Shown piece by piece: positions 24,243-32,286 of a stretch of DNA of 64,000 nt. The number at the start of each line of letters is the position of its first letter. The stretch's first letter is position 1. This stretch comes from an uncultured Lachnospiraceae bacterium (GTDB taxonomy: Bacteria; Bacillota; Clostridia; Lachnospirales; Lachnospiraceae), in contig CANOCU010000003.1 of NCBI GenBank assembly GCA_947564645.1, forward strand, positions 67,934 to 131,933, written 5' to 3'. A program made the position numbers and the translations under genes. The notes under the pieces were generated by a model, which was not told the origin of the DNA, did no database searches, and was given only the letters and a program-made list of their open reading frames with translations.

Positions 24243-25532
24243 TTTTTCTCTAACCACTACTTCTTTGTTTCAAACTTTATACAGTTCCGTGATCCCCAGG
24301 TACAGGGCTTTCCTGACGGCGTCTTCACTGGGGAAGGAGCCCTTCTTTGTCACCTTGCGGAAGCTGAAATTGACGGCTTCTATACTGTTGGTCGTATACA
24401 CCACTTTCCGTACTGCACTCCCATAATTAAAGAGTTGTTCCACATGCTGCCAGTTACGACCCACACATCCACGGCCCCGGGATACTGGCTCCATGCCTGC
24501 TTAAACCTCTCAAACTCTGCCTCCGCCGCTTTCAGGCTGCAAGCGCCATACACCTTCTTTAACTGGGCTGTATATGTTTTATAGTCTTTAGAAGGTATGT
24601 ACCGGATGGAATTGCGGACCAGGTGCACGATGCAGCGCTGGACCACTGCCTCCTTAAAGATGGACCTTGCCCCTTCTTCCAGGCCGCTTACCCCGTCCAT
24701 GCTGATAAACAGGACATCCTCTACGCCGCGGCCTTTGATCTCATCAAAAATCTGCATCCAGTAATGTTTTCCTTCCGATTCACCGATCCAGAGCCCCAAA
24801 ATATCCTTGCTTCCATTCACATCATACCCAAGAATCACATAGACAGCAAGGTTTTTGGTTTCCATCTCCTTACGGACGGAAACATACAGGCAGTCCACAA
24901 ACAGGAAGGTATAAAATTTCTTAAGAGGGCGGTTCTGCCATTCTTCTGCCGTTTCAACCACCCTGTCTGTGATCGACGATATCGTATCGTGGGATATCTC
25001 GAATCCGTAAATATCCTCCACGGTAGCGGCAATATCACGCTGGCTCATGCCCCTTGCATACATGGACAGGATCTTATCCTCGATCCCGCTCACATCCCGT
25101 GTCCGTTTTGGGACCACCTGCGGTTCAAAAGATGCATCCCTGTCACGGGGCACCTCAACCTGGATATCCCCGTAGGTAGATTTCAGAGTCTTACTGTTGT
25201 ATCCATTGCGGCGGTTTTCTGTGCTTTTAGGACCATGGTCATTGGATTCATAGCCCAGGTGGGAATCCATCTCCCCCTGCAGCATTGCCTCAAACATCGG
25301 TCCGAAGATATCTTTGATCGCATCCTGCATATCCTCTACATTTTTACAGTCATACTGTTCCAGGATTGCCTTTGCTATCGCAACGGTTCTGGGGTCTCTT
25401 TTCGGTTTTTTTGCCATAAGTGCTGTACGCATAATCCTTTCATTCCTTTCATTTTAGAATACCGCACCTTATATAAAAAATAAAGTGCGTAAGTTTTGTT
25501 ACCAGTAACTTACACACTTTATTTTACACTCT
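24243..25532 (-). mobile_element. IS256-type insertion element, left end not found
   Basis: The right end is marked by an 18-bp inverted repeat (25478-25495 with 25507-25524, one mismatch) and by the abrupt change at about 25532 from element sequence to cysD coding sequence. No matching terminal repeat is visible left of the transposase, where remnants of two other elements follow, so the left end is probably deleted. The left boundary given is approximate. Confidence 0.6.
24270..25432 (-). pseudogene. IS256-family (Mutator-type) transposase, frameshifted
   Basis: The N-terminal 330 or so codons (from 25432) encode an IS256 transposase: GEMDSHLGYES, then RNGYNSKTLKSTYGDIQVEV, IEDKILSMYARGMSQRDIAA, then FLFVDCLYVSVRKE with a catalytic Asp, and LFISMDGVSGLEEG. 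Near 24459-24463 the frame shifts; the true continuation RNWQHVEQLFNYGSAVRKVV followed by YTTNSIEAVNFSFRKVTKKG lies in another frame and holds the third acidic residue in NSIEA. That frame stops early at LYKV, before the usual tail. The element is therefore inactive unless a programmed shift or a sequencing error is involved. Confidence 0.85.
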
Positions 25533-25642
25533 CCCTTGCCGATCGAATAAAGCATCACCGGCTTCTCACATTCGGCTGCCACTTCTCTCATGATATAGAT
25601 CGCTTCCGCTTCCAATTGTTCCAGATGGGTCAACTCTCTCAT
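25533..25642 (-). pseudogene. cysD: cysD fragment (sulfate adenylyltransferase subunit 2), interrupted
   Basis: Starting at the ATG at 25642, 36 codons read [20 protein letters not shown] then [13 protein letters not shown], which is the well-conserved start of CysD up to the edge of its PP-loop (normally SIGKDSSVML). The sequence then runs into the end of the IS256 element. The remaining 260 or so residues are not found in the window, and no cysN is seen. An AAAGGAG site lies 13 bases upstream, so the gene was once real. Sulfate activation from this locus is lost. Confidence 0.8.
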
Positions 25643-25766
25643 ATGCCTGGCCAGGCTCCTTTCAAACTGCAATACTTTTCACCTGTGTGGTTGGAATAAT
25701 TTCAAACATTCTATAATATATCGACCAATACGGCCAATCCCTTTAGCTGTGTGATCTACCACGTTT

Positions 25767-27122
25767 TCACAGAATCTCAACATTTTGTATCATCACCGGT
25801 TTGCCGGTCTCCTGATACACCTGTACCACACTGCTTCGGTCTCCATAGTAGGCGTCACTCAGCACCACAGCGCGGTCCAGCTCTGCCGTATCGTCATAGA
25901 TGCCCCATCCCTCCGCCTTATATTCCTCTACCAGCTTCTCATATTCCTTACGCATCTGCGGTTTCATGGCTTTGATCGTGCTCTCCAACAGAGGGTGCGG
26001 TCTCCACAGGAGCGCCACTTCCTCCTGCTGTTCCCTGAATGTCCTAAAGACGGCTCTCATCTTCTGCAGCATTTTCTCCTCATTCTGCAGCATCGCCCCG
26101 ATACTCGTATTGTAAAAGATGATCTTCTTCCAGGTACCATCCGGTTTCTCGATAACCTTTTTCCATTCTTCGGGTATCTCCATACTCTCCCTGTTGGTTC
26201 TGTGTACCTTGTCCAGCTTCGGAGATCCCAGTCCCAGTATCTTTTCTTCCAGTTTCTTTCTGTCCGTATGCTCTCCTGACAGCCCGGCTTCTTTCGCCGC
26301 CTTACTATATTCATTGATGTAGATCTGCCGCATCTTCTCGGACTGTACGATCACCTTATCCGCCCAGATTGTCCCCGGCAGGAAACAGAAATGTTTCATG
26401 GTATCGACAGCCTCCTGGTTGTCCGGCTCAATCTCATCCAGAATAAAGTAGGGGATATACACCAGGCAGTCCGTATATTTTTTCAGGTTACTGCAGAAAA
26501 ACCGCTCCGGTACACAGGTCACAACATTGCACCTGTCGTACGGATTATGAATGTAGATGACATCCGGATGTCTCTGTTCCAGATCATAGGCTTCATAATG
26601 CGTGATCTCAATATCCGGCGGATATTCATCGCCCTCATAATGCAATTCTCCCATGCTCTCATCCGGCAGCTTATCGTAATAGGGGATTGGCACTACGTAG
26701 GCATCACATTCTTCATCTTCTCTTGCCGCCAGATAGACACTCTCTAATGAGTCCCACATACTCGCCTTATAAGGCAGAAATACTACTTCTTTCCTAATTT
26801 TGATGTGCCTGACCGCATTCTCTGCCTTAAGCAGCGCCTCTTCCAGATATTTATAAACTTTCTGCGGCCTCATCCCTTCTGCCTGTATCGTAACCTGGTA
26901 AAGCCGTTCACAGTACTGCTCCAGGCAGGAAACCGCCTTGGTTCCTTCCCCTTCCATCTGCTCGATCAGTTCCCCGATCTGGATAGCGGCATCCTGGCAG
27001 TCGGTAAGAAGGCTCTGTGCTGCCTGGCAGGCTTTTCCGGAGAGATAATCCCTGCAATGCTGATGCGCCGTATGCAAGCTTTCGATCACTTCCAATATCT
27101 GTTGTCTATGAAATTTACGCAT
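25767..27122 (-). CDS. CDP-glycerol glycerophosphotransferase-like protein (GT-B type)
   Basis: About 451 residues. The N-terminal 110 residues are helical and hydrophilic. The rest resembles the GT-B fold of teichoic-acid glycerophosphotransferases: VVFLPYKASMWDSLESVYLA, then DVIYIHNPYDRCNVVT, KIIFYNTSIGAMLQ, VALLWRPHPLLEST with the conserved RPHP motif, and VLSDAYYGDRSSVVQVYQET near the C-terminus, the usual D-Y-SSV element. I start at the ATG at 27122 because GGAGGAG lies seven bases upstream. It lies just downstream of flagellin and its terminator, and upstream of the broken cysD. It may modify a surface polymer or flagellin; this is not proven. Confidence 0.72.
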   Translation of the reverse strand: MRKFHRQQILEVIESLHTAHQHCRDYLSGKACQAAQSLLTDCQDAAIQIGELIEQMEGEGTKAVSCLEQYCERLYQVTIQAEGMRPQKVYKYLEEALLKAENAVRHIKIRKEVVFLPYKASMWDSLESVYLAAREDEECDAYVVPIPYYDKLPDESMGELHYEGDEYPPDIEITHYEAYDLEQRHPDVIYIHNPYDRCNVVTCVPERFFCSNLKKYTDCLVYIPYFILDEIEPDNQEAVDTMKHFCFLPGTIWADKVIVQSEKMRQIYINEYSKAAKEAGLSGEHTDRKKLEEKILGLGSPKLDKVHRTNRESMEIPEEWKKVIEKPDGTWKKIIFYNTSIGAMLQNEEKMLQKMRAVFRTFREQQEEVALLWRPHPLLESTIKAMKPQMRKEYEKLVEEYKAEGWGIYDDTAELDRAVVLSDAYYGDRSSVVQVYQETGKPVMIQNVEIL

Positions 27123-27182
27123 ATGCCGTCTCCTCCCGGGTCGTCCGCTTCCTGCCCTGATTCCTATTCCCATAACCTCCAA

Positions 27183-27213
27183 AAAGGCAGAAGCGACTAT
27201 CACCTCTGCCTTT
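27183..27213 (-). terminator. Intrinsic terminator after flagellin
   Basis: On the minus strand AAAGGCAGA pairs with TCTGCCTTT across a 13-base loop, followed by further T. It lies 34 bases after the flagellin stop and separates it from the next gene. Confidence 0.75.
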
Positions 27214-27246
27214 CGTCCGAACTTCCTCTCAAAACAAATTGCCTGT

Positions 27247-28608
27247 CTACTGCAACAGCTGCAATATATAATTCGGCTGCTGATTTGCCTGCGCCAACAT
27301 GGATGTGCCGGCCTGTTCCAGGATACTGATATTGGAAAAGCGGACCATCTCCGTGGCGATATCGGTATCCCGGATCCGTGACTCTGCCGCAGACAGATTC
27401 TCTACGATATTATCCTCGTTGGCGATCGTATGCTCCAACCGGTTCTGCTGCGCACCGATCCGGCTGCGTGTCTTCATGACTTTTCGCAGGGCATCTTTGG
27501 AGGCATCCATCGCAACCCCGGCTCCGTTTTCCGAGGAAACATCAAGGCTCTTAATGCCTAGCGACTGTGCACTCATATTGCCTATTTCCAGCCAGATACC
27601 TTCCCCCGGTTCACATCCGGTGTGAATCCATATTTTCTTACCCGCGTCCTCGAAGTTACCGAAAATCTCCTTGGAATCACAGAAATAGGCTGCCTCCTTC
27701 TGATCCTGCGTCCAACTATGGTTATCAATATCATATATAAAGAGGGTTTCTCCCTTATAGGCAAACTTAACATGACTCGGATCATTGCCCTGTAAGGAAT
27801 CCACGATATACTTATTAAATTCTGTGGCGTCATTAAAATAACTGCCGTCGCCTTTCTTCATACCGATTTCTATTCTCCCGGGAACGGATGTCACCCCTGC
27901 CGTATCGGTGAACACGACCGTAGAAGGGCAGCAGTCCGTGCAGCAGTTTACGAAAAAGGTCGTATCGACCAAATCCTTCAGATCATTCAACACATTCATC
28001 TTGATATGCACACTGACATAAGGATTAGCTGCCGGATCCGTATCCAAAGTGGAAGTGGAAGCATCAACCATAGTATGTGTCAGCGCTTCCTGCATATATC
28101 CTGTTTTGGAAATATCATTACCAAACAGTTGGAAAAATTTGCCGTCAGTCGAGGGCTTCGACATATTGATCGTACCGCCGCCAAAAGATTCCAGGCCGTC
28201 AAAAAGCTTGATCTCATTAAAGGTTGTAGTCTCTGCAATGCGGTCTATCTCCGTGATCAGCTGTCCGACTTCCTGTTGAATATAAGCCCTGTCTTCTTCC
28301 GTATTCGTTCCGTTAGCTGATTTTATCGAAAGTTCCGATATTCTCTGGATCATATCACTGACTTCCACCAGAGCTCCGTCCGCCACCTGACATACGGAGA
28401 CACCCTCCTGCGTGTTCTTCACGCCCTGCTTCAGTCCTCTGATCTGCCTGCGCATCTTCTCAGAGATAGAAAGCCCTGCCGCATCGTCTGCAGCCCGGTT
28501 AATACGATATCCGGAAGACAGTTTCTCCGTGGAATCTGCCTTATTCCTGCCGGCCATCCCCAGTTGCCTCCCTGCGTTTGCGGCAAGCATATTGTGTCTT
28601 ATGACCAT
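27247..28608 (-). CDS. fliC: Flagellin
   Basis: About 453 residues. The conserved N-terminal helical domain has RHNMLAANAGRQLG, STEKLSSGYRINRAADDAAG and LSISEKMRRQIRGLKQG; the C-terminus has ESRIRDTDIATEMVRFSNIS and ends SMLAQANQQPNYILQLLQ. These regions form D0 and D1 of the filament and the TLR5-type contact zone. The middle, about residues 150-360, is a variable domain with the unusual block FVNCCTDCCPSTVVF; flagellins rarely contain cysteine. The start at 28608 has GGAGG eight bases upstream. The protein is exported by the flagellar type III system, so it has no signal peptide. Confidence 0.95.
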   Translation of the reverse strand: MVIRHNMLAANAGRQLGMAGRNKADSTEKLSSGYRINRAADDAAGLSISEKMRRQIRGLKQGVKNTQEGVSVCQVADGALVEVSDMIQRISELSIKSANGTNTEEDRAYIQQEVGQLITEIDRIAETTTFNEIKLFDGLESFGGGTINMSKPSTDGKFFQLFGNDISKTGYMQEALTHTMVDASTSTLDTDPAANPYVSVHIKMNVLNDLKDLVDTTFFVNCCTDCCPSTVVFTDTAGVTSVPGRIEIGMKKGDGSYFNDATEFNKYIVDSLQGNDPSHVKFAYKGETLFIYDIDNHSWTQDQKEAAYFCDSKEIFGNFEDAGKKIWIHTGCEPGEGIWLEIGNMSAQSLGIKSLDVSSENGAGVAMDASKDALRKVMKTRSRIGAQQNRLEHTIANEDNIVENLSAAESRIRDTDIATEMVRFSNISILEQAGTSMLAQANQQPNYILQLLQ

Positions 28609-28671
28609 ATAAAATTCCTCCGTGAATGATAATGGCAACTACAATCTCCAAAAATAGATACTTATATTAAT

Positions 28672-28699
28672 ATATCGTCAATCTATTGCCATTACATAA
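28672..28699 (-). promoter_or_regulatory. Possible sigma-28 (SigD-type) promoter of flagellin
   Basis: On the minus strand TTAT is followed after 16 bases by GACGATAT, which fits GCCGATAA at six of eight positions. It lies about 64 bases before the flagellin start. The -35 match is weak. An inverted repeat AATGGCAA/TTGCCATT spans the same region. Confidence 0.4.
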
Positions 28700-28740
28700 G
28701 AGGATATAAATATTTCGTCCGATGTTCTATTCCTGTTCCG

Positions 28741-29295
28741 CTATGCTCTTTTCATCATTTGCAGCAGCATAATATGATACTCCTCATCCTGCACGATCCG
28801 CGCTAGCACTGCATTCACACAGGTATCCTCGATCATCTTTATATGCTGCTCGTACTGATTAATCGCCGCCTTCTCGGCCTCGATATTCGTCTGGATGATC
28901 CCCTGCAGATTCCCCGCCAGATCCACATATCCCGGTGTCCACATCTGAGACTTGCCGCTGCGTGTCGGCACCGAATAGTCGATACTCCCGCCTAAGAGCA
29001 CAATCATTTCGCCAAGCTTCTGCAAATGCATCATCTCTGCCATCGCGATGCCAAGCAACGTCCTCGCCTCCGGACAATGGCCGCAGCACATACAGCTTTC
29101 GCCATGAATATACTGGGTGATAGCGGTCAGCTCCGATACCGAACCACAATAATCCACCGTCAGCAGATTCGCATAGAACTGATTCGGCTCCCGCACCTTG
29201 ATCGCCGGGTAGGGAAATGGCAGCATCAGCGGCGATACACCGCTGAAACTGCAGTCACTCTGTAATATCTTACCACTTGCTTCCATAACTTCCAT
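28741..29295 (-). CDS. Ferritin-like di-iron protein
   Basis: A 184-residue helical protein. It has a ferritin-like pattern of acidic and His residues: LTAITQYIHGESC, then GIAMAEMMHLQKLGEMIVLL with ExxH, then IIQTNIEAEKAAINQYEQHI and VQDEEYHIMLLQMM with a second ExxH-like pair. Two CxxC-like clusters, CMCCGHC, interrupt the first helix pair, which is unusual for ferritins. It probably binds two iron atoms and deals with peroxide or iron storage, or supports spore-coat-type manganese catalase chemistry. It stands alone between flagellin and oleate hydratase genes. Confidence 0.75.
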   Translation of the reverse strand: MEVMEASGKILQSDCSFSGVSPLMLPFPYPAIKVREPNQFYANLLTVDYCGSVSELTAITQYIHGESCMCCGHCPEARTLLGIAMAEMMHLQKLGEMIVLLGGSIDYSVPTRSGKSQMWTPGYVDLAGNLQGIIQTNIEAEKAAINQYEQHIKMIEDTCVNAVLARIVQDEEYHIMLLQMMKRA

Positions 29296-29372
29296 CCTGC
29301 TTTCCTGTTATACCTTACTATAATATACTATGGAAGTCTTCCCGCAAGGTGCATGCCGCCCCTGCGTGGGTT

Positions 29373-31379
29373 CTAAAGCATCCCATCCTTCAGCACGCCC
29401 TGGTCCCGCAGAACTTTCTCCACTACCGTACCCCTGATCACACGCAGCAGCGGCTTCTTCAATGCATTTAACGGTCCCGGCAGGGCGATCTCAAGCGGTG
29501 ACTTTCCGTCCATCAGCTTCACGCTGCTGCCAAGCAGCTCCCGGATATCGTACACACTGCCCCATACTTCCGGCACGCCTCTGTCTACGCCCAGCAGTCC
29601 GTATACGGCTTCCATGGCCGTCCGCACGGAGTACTCCGTCGTGAAGACCGTGTCTCTTGGCGTCTCTGCGAACTGTCCCAGGAAAGCGAAGTTCACACAG
29701 CCATCGGGGATCACATCCGGCCGGTCTCCTTTTGTCCTCGGCATGAAGAATGCCGTGATATAAGGCATCATCGTCGGCACGCAGACCACGCTGTGCTCCG
29801 CCAGTTCCTCGATCTCCTCCTCCGGCACGCCCAGGTGGTAGAGCCATTCCTGCGTGATCTCCTTGCCTGTACATTCCTTCATCGGCTTTTTCACATAATC
29901 ACCGGGCACATCCGTAAACAGGCCGTAAACCCATACGCACACCTGATCCTTATCCTGTTCCCTGAACTGTCCCTGTCTGTTGATGGTCCAGCTGAGCAGC
30001 CAGGAGGAATCCTTGCAGCTTACGATGCCGCCGGTCACGACCCTGCCGCTTCTCGGATCGCGTTTACAGATATCGGTGATATAAGGCAGGATCTTGTCAT
30101 CTAACGTCGTCACCGTCGCAGACTCCCAGTTCGTCTTCGTAATATCGGAGCAGAACTTCTCCGGATGACCGAAAGCCTCATCCTGTCTGGCGATATTGCG
30201 CCACAGGCTCCAACAGCCGCTGGTGCGGACCTCCGCGTCCCCGTTGGGCGCATGGTTCTGGTCGCCGTACACCGTACCCTCGGTGCAGCTGCCGTTGGTG
30301 ACGAACACCAGATCGTTCTCCGTGAGCATAATGCCTTCCTCGACTCCTTTTACCCGGCACTCGATGGCCTTCGCCACTTTCCTGCCGTCCCTGATCTCGA
30401 AGATCACATTCGTCACTTCCGTGTTGAAGCGAAACTCCACGCCTGCCGCCTCCAGGTACTTCTGCATGGGCAGGATCAGCGACTCATACTGGTTGTATTT
30501 CGTGAACTTCAGGGCACTGAAATCCGGCAGCCCTGCAATATGGTGAATGAACCTCTGGAAATACAACTTCATCTCCAGTGCGCTGTGCCAGTTCTCGAAG
30601 GCAAACATGGTCCGCCAGTACAGCCAGAAGGTAGAATCGAACACTTCTTCATCGAAGACATCCTCAATGGTCTTGTCATACAGATCCTCATCCTTCGTCA
30701 TAAAAAGCTTCATGATCTCCATGCAGCCCTTCTGGCTGAGATCAAACTTCCCGTCGGTGTGGGCGTCCTCGCCGCGGTTTACGGTAGCGCGGCACAGGGA
30801 ATAGTTCGGGTCCTCCTTGTTGAGCCAGTAATATTCATCCAGCACGGACACCCCCGGCGTCTCGATGGACGGGATGCTGCGGAACAGATCCCACAGGCAC
30901 TCGAAATGGTTCTCCATCTCCCGTCCGCCCCGCATGATATAGCCTCTTGTGGCGTCATAGATCCCGTCGCAGGCGCCGCCCGCAATGTCCATTGCCTCCA
31001 GAATATGAATATGACTGCCGGGCATCTGTCCGTCCCTTACCAGGAAGCAGGCCGCCGCCAGGGAAGCCAGGCCGCTGCCCACGATATAAGCGTTCTTCTC
31101 ATCCACGCCCTCCGGCTTCCTCGGTCTTGCGAAGGCCTCGTAGTTTCCGTTGCTGTAATAGATCCCCTTGCTGTTCTTCGCATCTTTTCCCAGTTCCGTA
31201 TTTCGGTATTCGGGCTCTGCCGTCACATAATTTTTACCGGAGGTCCTGCCGAAGCCGTGTTTCGCCTGCTGACCACCCTCCGCTTTCTTCTTCTCATGAT
31301 TGTGCGCCGCATACGCGACCGCCCCGGCGCCTGCCGCCACCGCTGCAACACCCAAACCAAGTCCTGTCTTCTTTGCCAT
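29373..31379 (-). CDS. ohyA: Oleate hydratase (myosin-cross-reactive antigen family)
   Basis: A 668-residue FAD-dependent enzyme that adds water to the cis-9 double bond of oleate to give 10-hydroxystearate. After an N-terminal extension come NAYIVGSGLASLAAACFLVR, the dinucleotide-binding loop, then IHILEAMDIAGGACDG and RGYIMRGGREMENHFECLWD, which matches the family's RGGRE signature, and NWHSALEMKLYFQRFIHHIA. Usual members are about 560-590 residues; here an extra N-terminus starts with GLGLGVAAVAAGAGAVAYAA, a possible membrane anchor, followed by a His/Lys-rich linker. A TetR gene lies directly upstream and probably controls it. A shared 35-bp inverted repeat lies just before its start. Confidence 0.9.
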   Translation of the reverse strand: MAKKTGLGLGVAAVAAGAGAVAYAAHNHEKKKAEGGQQAKHGFGRTSGKNYVTAEPEYRNTELGKDAKNSKGIYYSNGNYEAFARPRKPEGVDEKNAYIVGSGLASLAAACFLVRDGQMPGSHIHILEAMDIAGGACDGIYDATRGYIMRGGREMENHFECLWDLFRSIPSIETPGVSVLDEYYWLNKEDPNYSLCRATVNRGEDAHTDGKFDLSQKGCMEIMKLFMTKDEDLYDKTIEDVFDEEVFDSTFWLYWRTMFAFENWHSALEMKLYFQRFIHHIAGLPDFSALKFTKYNQYESLILPMQKYLEAAGVEFRFNTEVTNVIFEIRDGRKVAKAIECRVKGVEEGIMLTENDLVFVTNGSCTEGTVYGDQNHAPNGDAEVRTSGCWSLWRNIARQDEAFGHPEKFCSDITKTNWESATVTTLDDKILPYITDICKRDPRSGRVVTGGIVSCKDSSWLLSWTINRQGQFREQDKDQVCVWVYGLFTDVPGDYVKKPMKECTGKEITQEWLYHLGVPEEEIEELAEHSVVCVPTMMPYITAFFMPRTKGDRPDVIPDGCVNFAFLGQFAETPRDTVFTTEYSVRTAMEAVYGLLGVDRGVPEVWGSVYDIRELLGSSVKLMDGKSPLEIALPGPLNALKKPLLRVIRGTVVEKVLRDQGVLKDGML

Positions 31380-31398
31380 AATCTCTTACCGCCTTTCC

Positions 31399-31433
31399 TA
31401 TAGTTAACGACATAACATCTGTCATTGTCTCAG
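31399..31433. promoter_or_regulatory. 35-bp inverted-repeat element, copy 1 (oleate hydratase leader)
   Basis: TATAGTTAACGA is followed by an 11-base spacer and a weaker right arm (TCATTGTC). The sequence GTTAACGACATAACA is shared with the copy between rhaA and rhaD. It ends 20 bases before the oleate hydratase start. It is the least symmetrical of four copies. Confidence 0.5.
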
Positions 31434-31580
31434 AGCTTTCGCCGCCTGAATGTCCGGAAACATTTTATCATACTGCCAAATGTCCCGTCTCGAAACCGGC
31501 TCCGCTCTTCTTAGGCATCATAATACACAGCGATAAAAGAAAATCCAATTTACAAAAAAGGCGAAATGATAAAAAACTTA

Positions 31581-32147
31581 TCATCTCACCTCTTTTGATA
31601 AAAAATTCTCTATGGAATGCGTAATGTTCCCATGCAGGGTAATACTCATCTTCTCGACAATGGACGCCGGATCGTCTTTCATACCCCGGTCGATCCAATC
31701 CAGCATGATACCCACAAATCCATACTTATAAAATTCCGCGATAAATGTTTTGTCCTCCGGCGCCAGTCTGGTATCCGCACACTTCTCTTCCACTACGTCG
31801 GCGATCAGACGGTACGTCAGCTCATACAGATAGCTTTCGATCTTGCTCCGTTCCACCGCCCGATATACGTTCATGATAAACTGCCTGTTCTCCATCACCA
31901 CCTCGAAGATCTGCAGCATACCCTCCTGCCAGGTATCGTAAGTCTTCCTGCCCTGGAGCGCTTTCCTGCCGTCTTCAATGCAGCTCCATTCCACCAGATC
32001 ATAGATATCCTTAAAGTGATAGTAGAAGGACATTCGGCTGATGCCGCAGTCCGCTGTCAGGTCCTGGATCGTGATCTTGTCCAGTGATTTGTGCAGCAGA
32101 AGTCTCTTAAGTGACGCTTCCAATGCATACTTTGTCGTATTTGGCAT
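31581..32147 (-). CDS. TetR-family transcriptional regulator
   Basis: A 188-residue TetR-type protein. The N-terminal helix-turn-helix reads IQDLTADCGISRMSFYYHFK, preceded by ASLKRLLLHKSLDKI. The C-terminal ligand domain has FIAEFYKYGFVGIMLDWIDR, as in the DhaS-like subgroup with a TetR_C_8-type domain. It lies directly upstream of oleate hydratase on the same strand, so it probably senses a fatty acid or membrane stress and regulates that gene. Confidence 0.88.
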   Translation of the reverse strand: MPNTTKYALEASLKRLLLHKSLDKITIQDLTADCGISRMSFYYHFKDIYDLVEWSCIEDGRKALQGRKTYDTWQEGMLQIFEVVMENRQFIMNVYRAVERSKIESYLYELTYRLIADVVEEKCADTRLAPEDKTFIAEFYKYGFVGIMLDWIDRGMKDDPASIVEKMSITLHGNITHSIENFLSKEVR

Positions 32148-32286
32148 ACTGTTTTCTCCCTGAATGTCATACGCCGTCAGGCGTACTATACAGAAACCGG
32201 GCCTTTCGGTCCGGCTTTCCGTATCCTGTATCGTTTCCGGCGCAGCGAGTGCGCAGAGCTGCCTGTGGATGTTCTCTTTTCATACT

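Noticed and set aside
24623..25483. A 286-codon open frame on the plus strand
   Set aside because: It mirrors the IS256 transposase gene and has no ribosome site or motif.
30165..31403. A 412-codon open frame on the plus strand
   Set aside because: It is antisense to oleate hydratase, has no recognisable motif, and its composition is that of a mirror frame of a GC-rich gene.
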